A stretch of DNA of 64,000 bases from RCC90-49c sp051016155 (GCA_051016155.1 CP136537.1:682001-746000); one strand, 5' to 3'; shown: positions 35,757 to 45,468, numbered from the stretch's first letter. Made by a program: numbers and translations. Notes: generated by a model from the sequence alone, not told the origin.

Positions 35757-35857
35757 TGTTGCAAAATGCATTTAATAGGCTGGCAAGACTTAAAAAAGCA
35801 CCTTTAGATGCTTATAAAAAGGCTTTAAAGGCATGCAGTAAGGCAATGGCCTCAATC
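35757..35857 (+). repeat. Dispersed intergenic repeat (GGCCTCAT family), copy B
   Basis: It reads GCCTGTTGCAAAATGCATTT, AATAGGCTGGCAAGACTT, AAAAAGCACCTTTAGATGC and GGCTTTAAAGGCATG, ending in AAGGCAATGGCCTC. It is the best-preserved 5' half of the family. The surrounding gap (35610-35926) holds nothing else recognisable. Confidence 0.6.
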
Positions 35858-35926
35858 CTCCAAAAGCCATTTTAGGCTAGATCAATAAATTACATATCTC
35901 CATACCTCTATGTCAGCGCATGGACT

Positions 35927-38287
35927 TTAGAATGGATAGCCAATACCAATATTGAATGCAGCCTGCCCTGGCAAGCCCAAGTTTTTGTTCAAGGCTATCT
36001 TATGCCCAATAAATCGCTCCCCCACTGGATATGCCGGATCATAAAGCTTGAGTCCTAGGTCTAGGCGCAAGACAAGCAGCTGAAAGTTGAGACGCAGGCC
36101 TACGCCTGTTCCTATAGCAATTTCTTCATAAAAGTGTTGCCAACTAAACTTTCCGCCTGGGCGCGCGCCATCACGCAAGGTCCAGATATTGCCTGCATCC
36201 ACAAAAAGGGCGCCCTCCAAGAAACCAATGAGCTGCTGTCTTAGCTCTATACTTCCTTGTAGCACTAATTCTCCTGGTTGTTCTGGCTTCTCTTGCTGAG
36301 AAGAGCAATAAGCGCCTGGCCCTAGGCTACGAGGTGCCCAGGCTCGCATGTCATTGGGGCCTCCCAGAAAATAATACCGATCATAAGGAAGAATCTGACC
36401 TTCCCCATAAGGATAGGCAATGCCTGTATTAACATGATAGGCAAAAACTGTGCCCGTCCGAATAGGTAGGTGCCGACTATGGCCCATGCTGACTTTGATA
36501 TACTGATAATGCTCGAGCTGGGGCATCCACTTGCGTAGGTCAATGAAGTTTTGCAGTGCTCCTCCACTCTCCCAGTACAACGATAGCAACGGATACGTTG
36601 GGTCGAGGTCAGAGGCAGGGGTTTCGTAGAATGTACCTTCAAAAGACAGCGAACTCACCCAAGAAGGGTTAAAAGTTCTATGTAGGTTACTGCCTTTTTG
36701 CTTGAGCTCCTCCAGTCTTTCTTGGAACTTATCACTCATATTGCTGACGTTGATCAAGTCGAGACGTAGCGGTGTCAGCTTATAAGTACCATGACTTTCT
36801 CCTTGCCAGGTATAGCCAATCGAACTATTAAAAGCATTTTTTGTGTAATCAGGGAGCTGGGTGAATTCATATCCTAACGACAGTTTTGTGGCTGGGTTCA
36901 ACCGCTCGAGGTTAATCTGTGTTTTATGCTTCAGCGGCAACCAGAGTTGTGGCCAAGTAAGCGATAAATCAACGCCCAATGCGTGACTACTACGAAAACC
37001 TGTGGCATCTGTAGTCGCTGAGATGCCCTCAAGTCCTAAGTGAGTCGCTAGGGTCAGCGTCTCCAGTTTGTGAAACAGATTTCTGCCTGTGAAAGAGAGT
37101 TTGTAAAGGGGCTTGGGAAACCCATGGCTTACTTGAACTCCTAGCTCATTGGAGAGCTGATACCGATCTACTAGTTGGGTGCGGATATGCGGCACCAATT
37201 TTCCCTCTCCCACCGTATCGTAACCTATGTTGATATACTTGAACATGCCTAGCCTCGATAGATTGCGTTGCGCTGCGACTAGACGCTGTTTGCTGTAAAG
37301 TTCAGGGGGATGTAATAACACTTTATTAGCAAGCGTCCGAGGATTAAACTGAGGGTCTAAGTGCTTGAACGTAATGTCGCTATATGAGATGGACTCTCTT
37401 TGTATTTCCTCTTCTGGCTGGTCTGCATTGACCTCCCATTCTATGTGGTCTATGTGGTAGACTGGGTGGGCTTGGCGCCCACTGGGCAGGCCAATGTAGG
37501 TCTCTATAACTACTAACTTGTCTGTAGCATCTACATCAAACCGAATGTACTGTCTGTCAAAGTCGAAATAACCATGATTGCTGATGAGCTCATAGATGCG
37601 TTCTCTTTCTTGGCGCAATACTTCTTGGTCATAAGGGGCTCCTTGCTTAAGTAGGCTTTGTGGCTGATGTACTTGTAGGAGTTCTTCTAGGGCCTTATCA
37701 GCTGTGTTCAGTCGCAACTCCCCAATAAAGTAGGGCTCATTCTCCTCCACCTGGTAAATGACCGTAGCTTTTTGAGGGGACAGCTTTACTTCACTATGCA
37801 CTTGGGCATCAAAGTAACCTTTGGACTGGAGGTAGCGCACAAAATTTTGTTCTGTAGCTGCGCTGTGCGAAGGGCTATAAATGACAGGAGGCGTGCCCCA
37901 GCGCATCAAGAGGGTCCCTTCTTGAAGTAGTTTTTTTAGCGCTCTGATTTTTCTGTCTCGTCTTTGCTGCAAGCGCTCTACTTTGCGCTTTTTGCCTGCT
38001 GCTGCAACTATCTTCGCCTCAAAACCAGCTTCTACTTCTTTGATGCGCTGCTGGATCGCTGCTTCATCAAAACTTCGCTCACCTATCTGATAAATCCACG
38101 ACCAGAAAGTGCTGCTAGGCTGCTGCTGATAGTACCTTGCAAGCTCGTGTTTCCTTACTTTTTGGGTACCTTTGATTTGCTGTTTGGCTAACAAGTGTTC
38201 ATCCTCCTTCAAAAATCTGGTAGTTACACAACCAGACAAGAGTGGAGCAATGCTGATCAGTAGATAGAAAGTGTATGTGTGCTTCAC
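35927..38287 (-). CDS. tamL: TamL-type outer-membrane lipoprotein of the BamA/Omp85 family
   Basis: From a GTG start the protein has 786 residues. The signal ends in a lipobox (IAPLLSGC, Cys20), followed by TTRFLKEDEHLLAKQQIKG, the usual TamL beginning. POTRA-like segments fill the next 350 residues (YFIGELRLNTADKALEELLQ, KYINIGYDTVGEGKLVPHIRTQLVDRYQLSNELGVQVS), and the C-terminal half is a 16-strand-type surface-antigen barrel (FLGGPNDMRAWAPRSLGPG, IGTGVGLRLNFQLLVLRLDLGLKLYDP). Lipidated BamA paralogues of this kind are specific to Bacteroidota and work with TamB-like proteins in envelope assembly. The start overlaps that of the divergent methyltransferase gene. Confidence 0.87.
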   Translation of the reverse strand: MKHTYTFYLLISIAPLLSGCVTTRFLKEDEHLLAKQQIKGTQKVRKHELARYYQQQPSSTFWSWIYQIGERSFDEAAIQQRIKEVEAGFEAKIVAAAGKKRKVERLQQRRDRKIRALKKLLQEGTLLMRWGTPPVIYSPSHSAATEQNFVRYLQSKGYFDAQVHSEVKLSPQKATVIYQVEENEPYFIGELRLNTADKALEELLQVHQPQSLLKQGAPYDQEVLRQERERIYELISNHGYFDFDRQYIRFDVDATDKLVVIETYIGLPSGRQAHPVYHIDHIEWEVNADQPEEEIQRESISYSDITFKHLDPQFNPRTLANKVLLHPPELYSKQRLVAAQRNLSRLGMFKYINIGYDTVGEGKLVPHIRTQLVDRYQLSNELGVQVSHGFPKPLYKLSFTGRNLFHKLETLTLATHLGLEGISATTDATGFRSSHALGVDLSLTWPQLWLPLKHKTQINLERLNPATKLSLGYEFTQLPDYTKNAFNSSIGYTWQGESHGTYKLTPLRLDLINVSNMSDKFQERLEELKQKGSNLHRTFNPSWVSSLSFEGTFYETPASDLDPTYPLLSLYWESGGALQNFIDLRKWMPQLEHYQYIKVSMGHSRHLPIRTGTVFAYHVNTGIAYPYGEGQILPYDRYYFLGGPNDMRAWAPRSLGPGAYCSSQQEKPEQPGELVLQGSIELRQQLIGFLEGALFVDAGNIWTLRDGARPGGKFSWQHFYEEIAIGTGVGLRLNFQLLVLRLDLGLKLYDPAYPVGERFIGHKIALNKNLGLPGQAAFNIGIGYPF

Positions 38288-39051
38288 CCTTTAGTTCTAT
38301 TACAAAACTCTCTAATAAGCAATCAAAGTTCATAAAAAGGCTGCGCTTAAAGAAATACCGCCAGCAAGAAAGCGCTTTTGTAGTAGAAGGGGATAAAAGT
38401 GTCCGCCTCCTACTCGCTTCTGACTACACTGTGCAGCTAGTGGTTGGGACCCCCGCTTTTCTAGCAGCACATAGTGCACTTTGGCGAGAACGTGACCTTG
38501 CTGTTTTTCAGGCAGATGAAGACACACTAGCAAGCCTAGGCACCTTACAGACCACTAAGACAGCTTTGGCCGTGGCTAGCCAGCCTGCCCCTTCGCCCAT
38601 GGCCAGCGATGCATGGGGGCTAGCGCTAGACGACATTCGCGATCCAGGCAATCTGGGCACTATCGTACGCATTGCTGATTGGTACAACATTCCTACCCTC
38701 GTCTGTTCTCCCAACACTGTAGACCTATACAACCCTAAAGTGCTGCAGGCCAGTATGGGCTCCTTTACACGCGTGCAGGTGCATTACACCCCCCTCCCCA
38801 CTTATCTCAGCCAGACTGCTTGGCCTGTTTGGGGCACTTTTACCACAGGTGTCAATGTGCACCATACCCCTATGCCTCTACCAGGTTGGATCGTCATTGG
38901 CAATGAAGCCAATGGGATTAGCGCAGACGTGCTGCCTTACATTCAGGAACGCATCAGTATTCCTAGGTATGGCCAAGCAGAATCGCTCAATGCGGCCATG
39001 GCTACAGCCATTGTGTGTGACAACTGGCAGCGTATGTCAAAGAGTAGATAA
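38275..39051 (+). CDS. TrmH/SpoU-family RNA 2'-O-methyltransferase
   Basis: The 258-residue protein has the N-terminal substrate-binding segment (LSNKQSKFIKRLRLKKYRQQESAFVVEGDKSV) and a SPOUT domain with the three motifs WGLALDDIRDPGNLGTIVRIADW, GWIVIGNEANGIS and ISIPRYGQAESLNAAMATAIV. It uses S-adenosylmethionine to methylate ribose in tRNA or rRNA; the exact site is unknown. It is divergent from tamL, and the two 5' ends overlap by 13 bp, so one start may be further in. The neighbourhood with tamL is common in Bacteroidota. Confidence 0.9.
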   Translation: MCASPFSSITKLSNKQSKFIKRLRLKKYRQQESAFVVEGDKSVRLLLASDYTVQLVVGTPAFLAAHSALWRERDLAVFQADEDTLASLGTLQTTKTALAVASQPAPSPMASDAWGLALDDIRDPGNLGTIVRIADWYNIPTLVCSPNTVDLYNPKVLQASMGSFTRVQVHYTPLPTYLSQTAWPVWGTFTTGVNVHHTPMPLPGWIVIGNEANGISADVLPYIQERISIPRYGQAESLNAAMATAIVCDNWQRMSKSR

Positions 39052-39386
39052 TTGCACTCAAGCAAAAGATAGTTTTTTGCAGCCTTAGTTGTTAGTGCAC
39101 TATCTATGCGGATGTGTACAGTATGCTATATTCTAGTGGGTAAGATTGGCTTAGTTAAGATTCGGAGGGGGCTACTTTTGACGTCGTCTCCTCATTCTGG
39201 ACATGGTAAAGACCTATTTTTCATCCTAATAGTGGCATGATCGTCCGGATGTGGGTGATGAATCCAGTGTAGCGTGGCCTGCAAGGAGGCTGGGCTCAGC
39301 GCAGCAGCATAGCTCGAAAAGAGAAAGCGCTGGGGGTTCAAGTTGTGCCAAAGAGGGCAATCATAGACGACCAATAGCTATGCTTG
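39052..39386. other. Intergenic region before tRNA-Ile
   Basis: I identify no gene in 335 bp. TACTTTTG at 39173-39180 matches the Bacteroidota -7 element on the plus strand, with a TTG 24 bp upstream. A 60-codon minus-strand frame at 39192-39374 (LNPQRFLFSSYAAALSPASLQATLHWIHHPHPDDH) has protein-like composition but no family match. Confidence 0.35.
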
Positions 39387-39460
39387 TGGGCCTGCGCGGA
39401 CTTGAACCGCGGACCTCTACATTATCAGTGTAGCGCTCTAACCAGCTGAGCTACAGGCCC
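39387..39460 (-). tRNA. tRNA-Ile (GAT)
   Basis: The cloverleaf on the minus strand has acceptor GGGCCTG, D-arm TAGCTCAGCTGGTTAGAGC, anticodon stem CTACA/TGTAG with loop CTGATAA (anticodon GAT) and T-loop GGTTCAAGTCC. CCA is not encoded. It is separate from any rRNA operon in this window. Confidence 0.94.
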
Positions 39461-39696
39461 CTTTCTTGACTTGGAAAAATGGTCGTGTTTGAAAAAAGAA
39501 AAACTTCCGTACAGCTCACTACTCAAGAGCTCAGGTAACGCGTCTCCAGACTAACGCGAATCTACTACCTTCTGTGGGCAATAACAAGCTTGCACAGCAT
39601 TGGGAGCACTCGCTACCATCATTTTTACGTATGTTTGCCCTGGCTAATCCGGCAGTTATTGTCCAACTACTGCCCGTCACAAAACATACCTCACCC

Positions 39697-40299
39697 ATGC
39701 GTTACTCCTCCAAATTGATTGAAGAAGCTGTGCATGAAATGGCCACCTTGCCAGGCATAGGAAAGAAAACAGCGCTACGGCTGGTATTATTTCTTTTGAA
39801 AGCCCCAAAAGAGCAGACAGAAAAACTTGCCCGCGCCTTGTGCAAGCTCCGTTCAACCATACAATATTGCCAGCATTGTCACAATGTAGCTGATGAAACC
39901 GTCTGTAGTATCTGTGCTGACCTACAACGAGATTCGTCGGTGATTTGCGTAGTAGAGAGCATTCAAGACGTGATTGCCATCGAAAATACAAGCCAGTATA
40001 AAGGACGTTACCATGTATTGGGGGGAGTGATTGCGCCTGTAGAAGGCATTGGTCCTGAACAGCTACACATTGACTCTTTACTCCAGCGTATTCAAGCAAC
40101 TCCCCCTCAAGAGCTCATCTTTGCGCTCAGTGCTACCATCGAAGGAGATACCACTGCTTTTTACATTACTAAAAAGCTCAAAGGAACTGCGGTCAAGACC
40201 AGCACGATTGCTCGGGGCGTGGCCGTGGGAGGAGAGCTAGAATATACCGACGAGCTTACGCTGGGCAGAAGCATCCTAGAGCGCGTAGCCTATCATTGA
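39697..40299 (+). CDS. recR: Recombination mediator protein RecR
   Basis: The start at the ATG at 39697 ([35 protein letters not shown]) gives 200 residues, the normal length; the open frame continues upstream to 39574 without homology. The helix-hairpin-helix is followed by a four-Cys zinc finger ([16 protein letters not shown]) and a Toprim domain ([23 protein letters not shown]-like [19 protein letters not shown]). It loads RecA at gaps with RecF/RecO. Its stop overlaps that of the convergent gldD by 7 bp. Confidence 0.95.
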   Translation: MRYSSKLIEEAVHEMATLPGIGKKTALRLVLFLLKAPKEQTEKLARALCKLRSTIQYCQHCHNVADETVCSICADLQRDSSVICVVESIQDVIAIENTSQYKGRYHVLGGVIAPVEGIGPEQLHIDSLLQRIQATPPQELIFALSATIEGDTTAFYITKKLKGTAVKTSTIARGVAVGGELEYTDELTLGRSILERVAYH

Positions 40300-40937
40300 T
40301 CTTTGCTAGACGTCCCTTTCTCCCACGCTAGCGTATGGAGCAGATGCAGAATATCTTCTTTAATAAACGCAATGATCGGCGCTAAGTAATCGTTTTGCGT
40401 AGCAGTATTAAAGTACAAAGCTCCGCGCAAGAAATGCTGTTTCATGTCAGTAGTGTAGAACTGCACCTGGCTAGGTACCTGGCCGCTTAGCTGGGCCATC
40501 ACCACCATATGTCCCTGAGGGGTCTTGAAAGTTTTCTCCTGAATAGCAGAGGCCCTCACCTGGTGCTTGGCCGTGAGTTTATACGCATCGTTGCAATACT
40601 CGCGCAGGAGTTGAGGGCTGTTTCGAACAGGTTTGTAGGTCAGCTGAATAGTGGCCTCAAAAGCTGGATAGTAGATATCGATCCAGTACTTCTCGGCATG
40701 GGCAGAAGTAACTGGCTTGACAACGGCATGGGTAGAGACCTCAAAGGTATAGGGGAAATGGCCTGGAAGAGTCACGTAGGTATGGGCAGGCAGTACAATT
40801 CGAGGATGCCCTGGAGGCTTAGGCACATAAATCTCTTCGCGCAATAGGCACCAAAGCAAGCTCCCTACAACAACTACAACAACAGACAGGGCTACAAAAT
40901 GCTTCTTTTTTCTTACTGAACTCATAGATAATCGCAT
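40293..40937 (-). CDS. gldD: Gliding-motility-type protein GldD
   Basis: The 214 residues match GldD along their length: [49 protein letters not shown], then the [50 protein letters not shown] end. GldD is an envelope lipoprotein required for gliding and type IX secretion in Flavobacterium. Here the N-terminus has a hydrophobic helix ending SLLWC, a poor lipobox, so lipidation is uncertain. No other gld or por gene is visible, so gliding cannot be inferred. Confidence 0.85.
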   Translation of the reverse strand: MRLSMSSVRKKKHFVALSVVVVVVGSLLWCLLREEIYVPKPPGHPRIVLPAHTYVTLPGHFPYTFEVSTHAVVKPVTSAHAEKYWIDIYYPAFEATIQLTYKPVRNSPQLLREYCNDAYKLTAKHQVRASAIQEKTFKTPQGHMVVMAQLSGQVPSQVQFYTTDMKQHFLRGALYFNTATQNDYLAPIIAFIKEDILHLLHTLAWEKGTSSKDQ

Positions 40938-41001
40938 TCAATAACAAGGGCTGCAAAGCCGCACATGCTCAGAGGATTGAGATTGTTGGCTTTATAGATC
41001 A

Positions 41002-41032
41002 TTTGTTTATTCAAATCATTTTAAAACTTTTG
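41002..41032 (+). promoter_or_regulatory. Candidate rpsA promoter
   Basis: A -33-like TTTG at 41002-41005 and a -7-like AACTTTTG at 41025-41032 (consensus TAnnTTTG with one mismatch) are separated by 19 bp, the spacing expected for Bacteroidota promoters. Transcription would start near 41040 and give an rpsA leader of about 190 nt. Confidence 0.5.
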
Positions 41033-41229
41033 CCACCGTATAGGATACGTTTTGCAAGGGTCTCAGTTTGTAGTGATATCTAACTCAGCAAGCTCTGTTC
41101 CACATAGAGAACATACCTTTTTTCCTGGTGGAAGAATGCTTAGATTTGCGCACCATTAGCTCTGAAAAAATAGAAATAGTCGTCAAGCACAAGCTTGATG
41201 CAAAGAAACAAAATCACGAACTCAATCTC

Positions 41230-43017
41230 ATGAATGCAACAGCAGAAACTTTAAACTGGGAAGCGAGCAGTCCTTCGTCCAAATTTGGTACAGAATACAC
41301 CGCACAAGAAAAAGAAGAGCTAGCTAAGCTCTATGAAGCCACCCTTACTTCTATCAACGAATGTGAAGTGGTCAAAGGAAAAGTAGTAGGTATCAGCAAC
41401 CGCGATGTGATCATCAACATTGGTTTCAAGTCAGATGGATTGGTCCCCATCAATGAGTTTCGTGATCTACCCGACCTCAAGCCTGGCGACGAAGTAGAGG
41501 TTTATATTGAAGAACAAGAGGATGCCAAAGGTCAGCTTATACTCTCTCGTAAGAAAGCCAAACTAGTCAAAGGCTGGGAAAACATCCAATCTGCTGCAGA
41601 CAACAATGAGGTGATAGAAGGACTGGTCAAACGCAGAACCAAAGGGGGATTGATCGTAGATGTTTATGGCATCGAGGCCTTCTTGCCTGGCTCACAGGTT
41701 GATGTCAGGCCAATACGTGATTTTGATGCTTACATAGGCAAAATTATTGACGTGGCAGTAGTAAAAATCAACCACGCCAATGACAACGTAGTGGTCTCGC
41801 ACAAAGCACTGATCGAGAAGAGCTTAGAGAGTCAGAAGAGTGCTATCATTGGTAACCTAGAAAAAGGACAAATTCTAGAAGGAGTGATCAAAAACATGAC
41901 CAGCTTTGGTGTGTTTATTGACTTGGGAGGGCTAGACGGTCTATTGCACATCACAGACATCTCTTGGAGCAGAATTGCCCACCCAGAAGAAGTACTAGAG
42001 CTGGGACAAAAGGTGAAAGTAGTGGTGACTGACTTCAACGAAGATAAAAAGCGCATCTCCTTGGGTATGAAACAATTGCTGCCCCATCCTTGGGAGTCAT
42101 TGCCAGCCACTGTCGAAGTGGGCGCCAAAGTCAAAGGGAAGGTGGCCAACGTAGCAGACTACGGTGCCTTCTTAGAAATTACCCCTGGCGTAGAAGGTCT
42201 TATTCATGTCTCTGAGATGTCTTGGTCACAGTATCCACACAATGTCCGAGAATCCATGAAGGTAGGCGATGAAGTAGAAGCCGTTGTACTTACACTAGAT
42301 CGTGAAGAAAAGAAAATGTCACTAGGCATCAAGCAGCTTACGGGGGACCCCTGGGCTAGCACAGATTTGTTAGAAAAGTATGCGGTGGGCACGATCCACA
42401 AGGGCACCGTGAAAAACATGACTCACTTTGGCGCATTCATAGAGCTAGAAGAAGGCATTGACGGGCTCCTACATGTCTCAGACTTGTCTTGGACCCGGAA
42501 GGTCAGCCATCCTTCTGAAGTACTGAAGGCTGACGATACGATAGAGACCACTGTCCTCGAAATCGATCAGGAGAATAAAAAACTATCTCTAGGACGTAAG
42601 CAGCTAGAAGAAGATCCTTGGAATATGTATGAGGAAGTATTTCAAATTGATTCCATCCACCAAGGCACAGTTACTAAGAAGGTAGATAAAGGCGCCATAG
42701 TAGCGCTCCCTCATGAGATGGAAGGCTTTGCGCCTAAACGTCATTTATCTAAGGAAGATGGACAAGAGTCAGCTCCAGGCGAAACACTTGCCTGGAAAGT
42801 CATCGATTTTTCTAGAGCTGACAAGAAAATCTTGCTCTCGCACACAGCCACCTTCTCAGAGCTAGAAGAGCGCCCAGGTACTTCTAAGCAAAAAGCAGCT
42901 AAGCACGCCCAAGTTGCTCGCAACTTGACGACGTCAGAAAAGTCTACACTGGGCGACATTGAAGCATTAGCTAACCTGAAAGAACAGATAGGCGAGGACA
43001 CAGAAGAAACTTCATAA
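41230..43017 (+). CDS. rpsA: 30S ribosomal protein S1
   Basis: From the ATG at 41230 (MNATAETLNWEASSPSSKFG) the protein has 595 residues; the frame is open to 41128, but the added codons look unrelated. Six S1 repeats are visible, opening with GKVVGISNRDVIINIG, GLVKRRTKGGLIVDVYG, GVIKNMTSFGVFIDLGG, GKVANVADYGAFLEITPG, GTVKNMTHFGAFIELEEG and GTVTKKVDKGAIVALP; the last is divergent. S1 binds mRNA leaders on the 30S subunit, which is important where Shine-Dalgarno sites are weak. Two tRNA genes follow. Confidence 0.95.
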   Translation: MNATAETLNWEASSPSSKFGTEYTAQEKEELAKLYEATLTSINECEVVKGKVVGISNRDVIINIGFKSDGLVPINEFRDLPDLKPGDEVEVYIEEQEDAKGQLILSRKKAKLVKGWENIQSAADNNEVIEGLVKRRTKGGLIVDVYGIEAFLPGSQVDVRPIRDFDAYIGKIIDVAVVKINHANDNVVVSHKALIEKSLESQKSAIIGNLEKGQILEGVIKNMTSFGVFIDLGGLDGLLHITDISWSRIAHPEEVLELGQKVKVVVTDFNEDKKRISLGMKQLLPHPWESLPATVEVGAKVKGKVANVADYGAFLEITPGVEGLIHVSEMSWSQYPHNVRESMKVGDEVEAVVLTLDREEKKMSLGIKQLTGDPWASTDLLEKYAVGTIHKGTVKNMTHFGAFIELEEGIDGLLHVSDLSWTRKVSHPSEVLKADDTIETTVLEIDQENKKLSLGRKQLEEDPWNMYEEVFQIDSIHQGTVTKKVDKGAIVALPHEMEGFAPKRHLSKEDGQESAPGETLAWKVIDFSRADKKILLSHTATFSELEERPGTSKQKAAKHAQVARNLTTSEKSTLGDIEALANLKEQIGEDTEETS

Positions 43018-43068
43018 CTGGGGAAGAGGGAGCAGACTTAGCAATGTGTTCATCTATAACTGCGCTAG

Positions 43069-43139
43069 GGTCGCGTGGCCGAGTGGCTAGGCAGAGGTCT
43101 GCAAAACCTCCTACGGTGGTTCGAATCCACTCGCGACCT
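43069..43139 (+). tRNA. tRNA-Cys (GCA)
   Basis: Acceptor GGTCGCG pairs with CGCGACC. The D-arm contains GGCCGAGTGGCTAGGC, the anticodon stem GAGGT/ACCTC holds loop CTGCAAA (anticodon GCA), and the T-arm contains GGTTCGAATCC. At 71 nt without CCA it has the usual tRNA-Cys size. Confidence 0.95.
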
Positions 43140-43183
43140 CGCTTGATCACGCATACAAGTATTTGCTCACTAACATAAGGCTT

Positions 43184-43267
43184 GCCTGGGTGGCGGAATT
43201 GGTAGACGCGTTGGTCTCAAACACCAATGGTAGTAATACCGTGCCGGTTCGACCCCGGCCCCAGGTA
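43184..43267 (+). tRNA. tRNA-Leu (CAA)
   Basis: This is a class II tRNA of 84 nt with acceptor GCCTGGG paired with CCCAGGT (one G-T pair at the end). The anticodon stem TTGGT/ACCAA surrounds loop CTCAAAC (anticodon CAA). A variable arm (TGGTAGTAATACCGT) and T-loop GGTTCGACCCC follow. It lies 44 bp after tRNA-Cys, probably in the same transcript. Confidence 0.94.
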
Positions 43268-43400
43268 CATAGCATGAGGCCATTGCATTATTGAGTGATT
43301 TTGTGATTCAGTGATTAAAAAAACTGCTTCTAGAATTAGCAAGGCATATTTTTAGAGAGGCAATAGAATACTGAGTACATTTTGCAACAGGCTCAGCTGA
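43264..43400 (-). repeat. Dispersed intergenic repeat (GGCCTCAT family), copy F, reverse
   Basis: Read on the minus strand it begins GAGCCTGTTGCAAAATGTAC and ends AAAATCACTCAATAATGCAA followed by TGGCCTCAT. It is the most complete copy, showing both ends of the element over about 135 bp, and sits directly behind tRNA-Leu. Confidence 0.65.
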
Positions 43401-43463
43401 TAGCAAAACAGCAAAATTTTCTTGCTAAATTGCTTTTGGGGAAGTGTTCTCAAGCTTCGATCT

Positions 43464-44012
43464 ATGCTTAGAACCAAAAATGATTCCTTTTTTAAGCGCA
43501 GCTTAGAGCATCCCGTCATTGCACAGGCTTTTTTTGGCCAGTACCTGCCCGAGTATCTCAAGCCGTTTGTGGCTCTAGAGGCCCTTAAACGTGCGGATAG
43601 AACGAGTACTAATGCCCAGCTCAAGCAGAGGCACCGAGATATTATCTATGAATCACCTGCAGAAACGTACCACACGTTCTTGGCTTGTGCTGAGCGTCAG
43701 GGACAACCGGACCGTATGATCCTGGTGCGAGTACTTCGCTATGATGCCGATGTCATCGAGTCTTATGTGCAAAAGCATCAAAAGTGGCCTCTGGTAGTGA
43801 ATATTGTTTTTACACAGGCTGCTGCTTGGCCTTGTCCTTCCATGGCGCAAGAGGGGCATGAATTTCCTACACTGGACGTGCAAGAGCTTTGTATTCGCTC
43901 TATCATCTAGAAGAGATACAAAATTTTTTTACAGCTCCACTTAGGCATCGACCTTGTGCAGCAGGCCACAGAACTGAGCAAAGAAGAGCTCGAGCGACTC
44001 CAACAAGGGTAA
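43464..44012 (+). pseudogene. Internally deleted Rpn/YhgA-like gene
   Basis: The first 149 codons (MLRTKNDSFFKRSLEHPVIAQAFFGQYLPE…RHRDIIYESPAETYHTFLACAERQGQPDRMILVRVLRYD…) align with the intact gene at 24454-25344. The reading frame stops at 43910 after RSII. A few bases later LQLHLGIDLVQQATELSKEELERLQQG, the family's C-terminal module, resumes and stops at 44012. About 120 central codons are missing. The catalytic-core segments are in the surviving N-terminal part, so a truncated product is possible. Confidence 0.75.
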
Positions 44013-44124
44013 GGCAGTAGTGACGACCTAATGGGTTCTCAAGGCAGAATTCCTAAAAAGAGGATATCGCATGCGCACTCTGGGACATGAAGCTCCACTC
44101 CCCTACCACCTCACCTGTAGATGA

Positions 44125-45468
44125 TTATCCTAGTACTTGCAATACAGCTTGCTTAAAGCGATTTCCCCGCTCCTCAAAGTTTTGGAACAAATCATAGCTA
44201 GCACAAGCTGGAGAAAGGAGCACCACATCGCCAGGCTGGGCCAACTTGCAAGCTAGCGCCACTACTTCTTCCACCTGCTTCGTTTCATACACAGAGGCTA
44301 CTAGAGGCTGAAAGGCATGACGAAGTTTTTCATTGTCTTGGCCTAAGCAAAGGAGGGTTTTGACTTTAGCCTGCACAAGAGGTTGTAGCGCTGTGTAGTC
44401 ATTGCCCTTGTCTTGCCCACCTGCTATCCAAATAATGGGCTGCGCAAAACTCTGTAAGGCTGCCTGTGTGGCAGCCACATTGGTAGCCTTAGAGTCGTTG
44501 TAGAAATGGACACCCTCTATCTCAGCCACCCATTCTGTACGGTGAGGAACGCCTTGGAACGTGGCCAGTGCTGTCTGAATAGTGTCTGGGTCAATGCCCA
44601 AAAGGTTAGCTATAGTGATGGCCATCATAGCATTGCGCTGATGATGGCTGCCTGGCAGCTTCAGTGTCGCCATTGGGATAGAGAAAGGAGCACTGTGGGC
44701 CATAGCAAAGTGCATGGCTTCTGCTTGGGCATAGGCACCAGGCAAAACAGGGGCTGTGAGAGAGACAGGATACTGCGTAGGCAAGATGGCATGGCTTTGT
44801 AAGTAGGCGCTCGTTTGAGGGTCTTCTTGGCTATAAATAAAGTACTCTTGAGACCCCATGTTTTGGAGAATTCTAAACTTGGCTTGGACATAAGCTTCCA
44901 TTTGGTAGGCATACCGATTCAGGTGGTCTGCCGTAATATTGAGTAGACAAGCCACATCTGCCTTGAACTGATACATGCCTTCTAGTTGAAAACTACTGAG
45001 CTCTAGCACATAGTAGTCGTGCGGCCCTTCCCAAACCTTTCTGGCAAAGCTAGTGCCCACATTGCCCGCCATTTCTACGTTGAGTCCAGCTGCTTGCAGC
45101 AAATGGTGCGTCAAATGGGTAGTAGTGGTTTTACCATTGGTGCCTGTAATCCCTATCAGAAAAGCCTGGGTGTAGCGACTGGCTAGCTCGATCTCGTCAA
45201 TAACAGGAATGCCTGCTGCTAGAATAGTCTGCACAATCGGTACGCTGAGAGGAATGCCTGGACTCTTCACTACTTCGTCAGCATCGAGGATGGCTGCGGG
45301 AGAATGCTTCTGTTCTTCAAAAGCAATCCCATAGGTGATAAGCTCCTCTTTGTAAATAGGCGCAATGAGGCTTGCATCAGAGACAAACACGTCTAGGCCC
45401 TGAGCCTGGGCCAGCAGGGCGGCCCCTGTGCCACTTTCGCCTGCACCAAGAATCACTGTTTTTTTCAT
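44125..45468 (-). CDS. murD: UDP-N-acetylmuramoylalanine--D-glutamate ligase
   Basis: The 447-residue protein has the N-terminal Rossmann domain (MKKTVILGAGESGTGAALLAQAQG), the Mur-ligase ATP loop GITGTNGKTTTTHL with Lys113, the middle-domain LELSSFQLEGM and the C-terminal LYDFSKATN-like VHFYNDSKATNVAATQAAL. It adds D-glutamate to UDP-MurNAc-L-Ala in the cytoplasm, so a peptidoglycan pathway exists. It stands outside the usual dcw cluster here. Confidence 0.96.
   Translation of the reverse strand: MKKTVILGAGESGTGAALLAQAQGLDVFVSDASLIAPIYKEELITYGIAFEEQKHSPAAILDADEVVKSPGIPLSVPIVQTILAAGIPVIDEIELASRYTQAFLIGITGTNGKTTTTHLTHHLLQAAGLNVEMAGNVGTSFARKVWEGPHDYYVLELSSFQLEGMYQFKADVACLLNITADHLNRYAYQMEAYVQAKFRILQNMGSQEYFIYSQEDPQTSAYLQSHAILPTQYPVSLTAPVLPGAYAQAEAMHFAMAHSAPFSIPMATLKLPGSHHQRNAMMAITIANLLGIDPDTIQTALATFQGVPHRTEWVAEIEGVHFYNDSKATNVAATQAALQSFAQPIIWIAGGQDKGNDYTALQPLVQAKVKTLLCLGQDNEKLRHAFQPLVASVYETKQVEEVVALACKLAQPGDVVLLSPACASYDLFQNFEERGNRFKQAVLQVLG

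Noticed and set aside
41040..41229. Riboswitch or S1 autoregulatory leader before rpsA
   Set aside because: The leader is long, but I see no conserved structure that would support a specific call.
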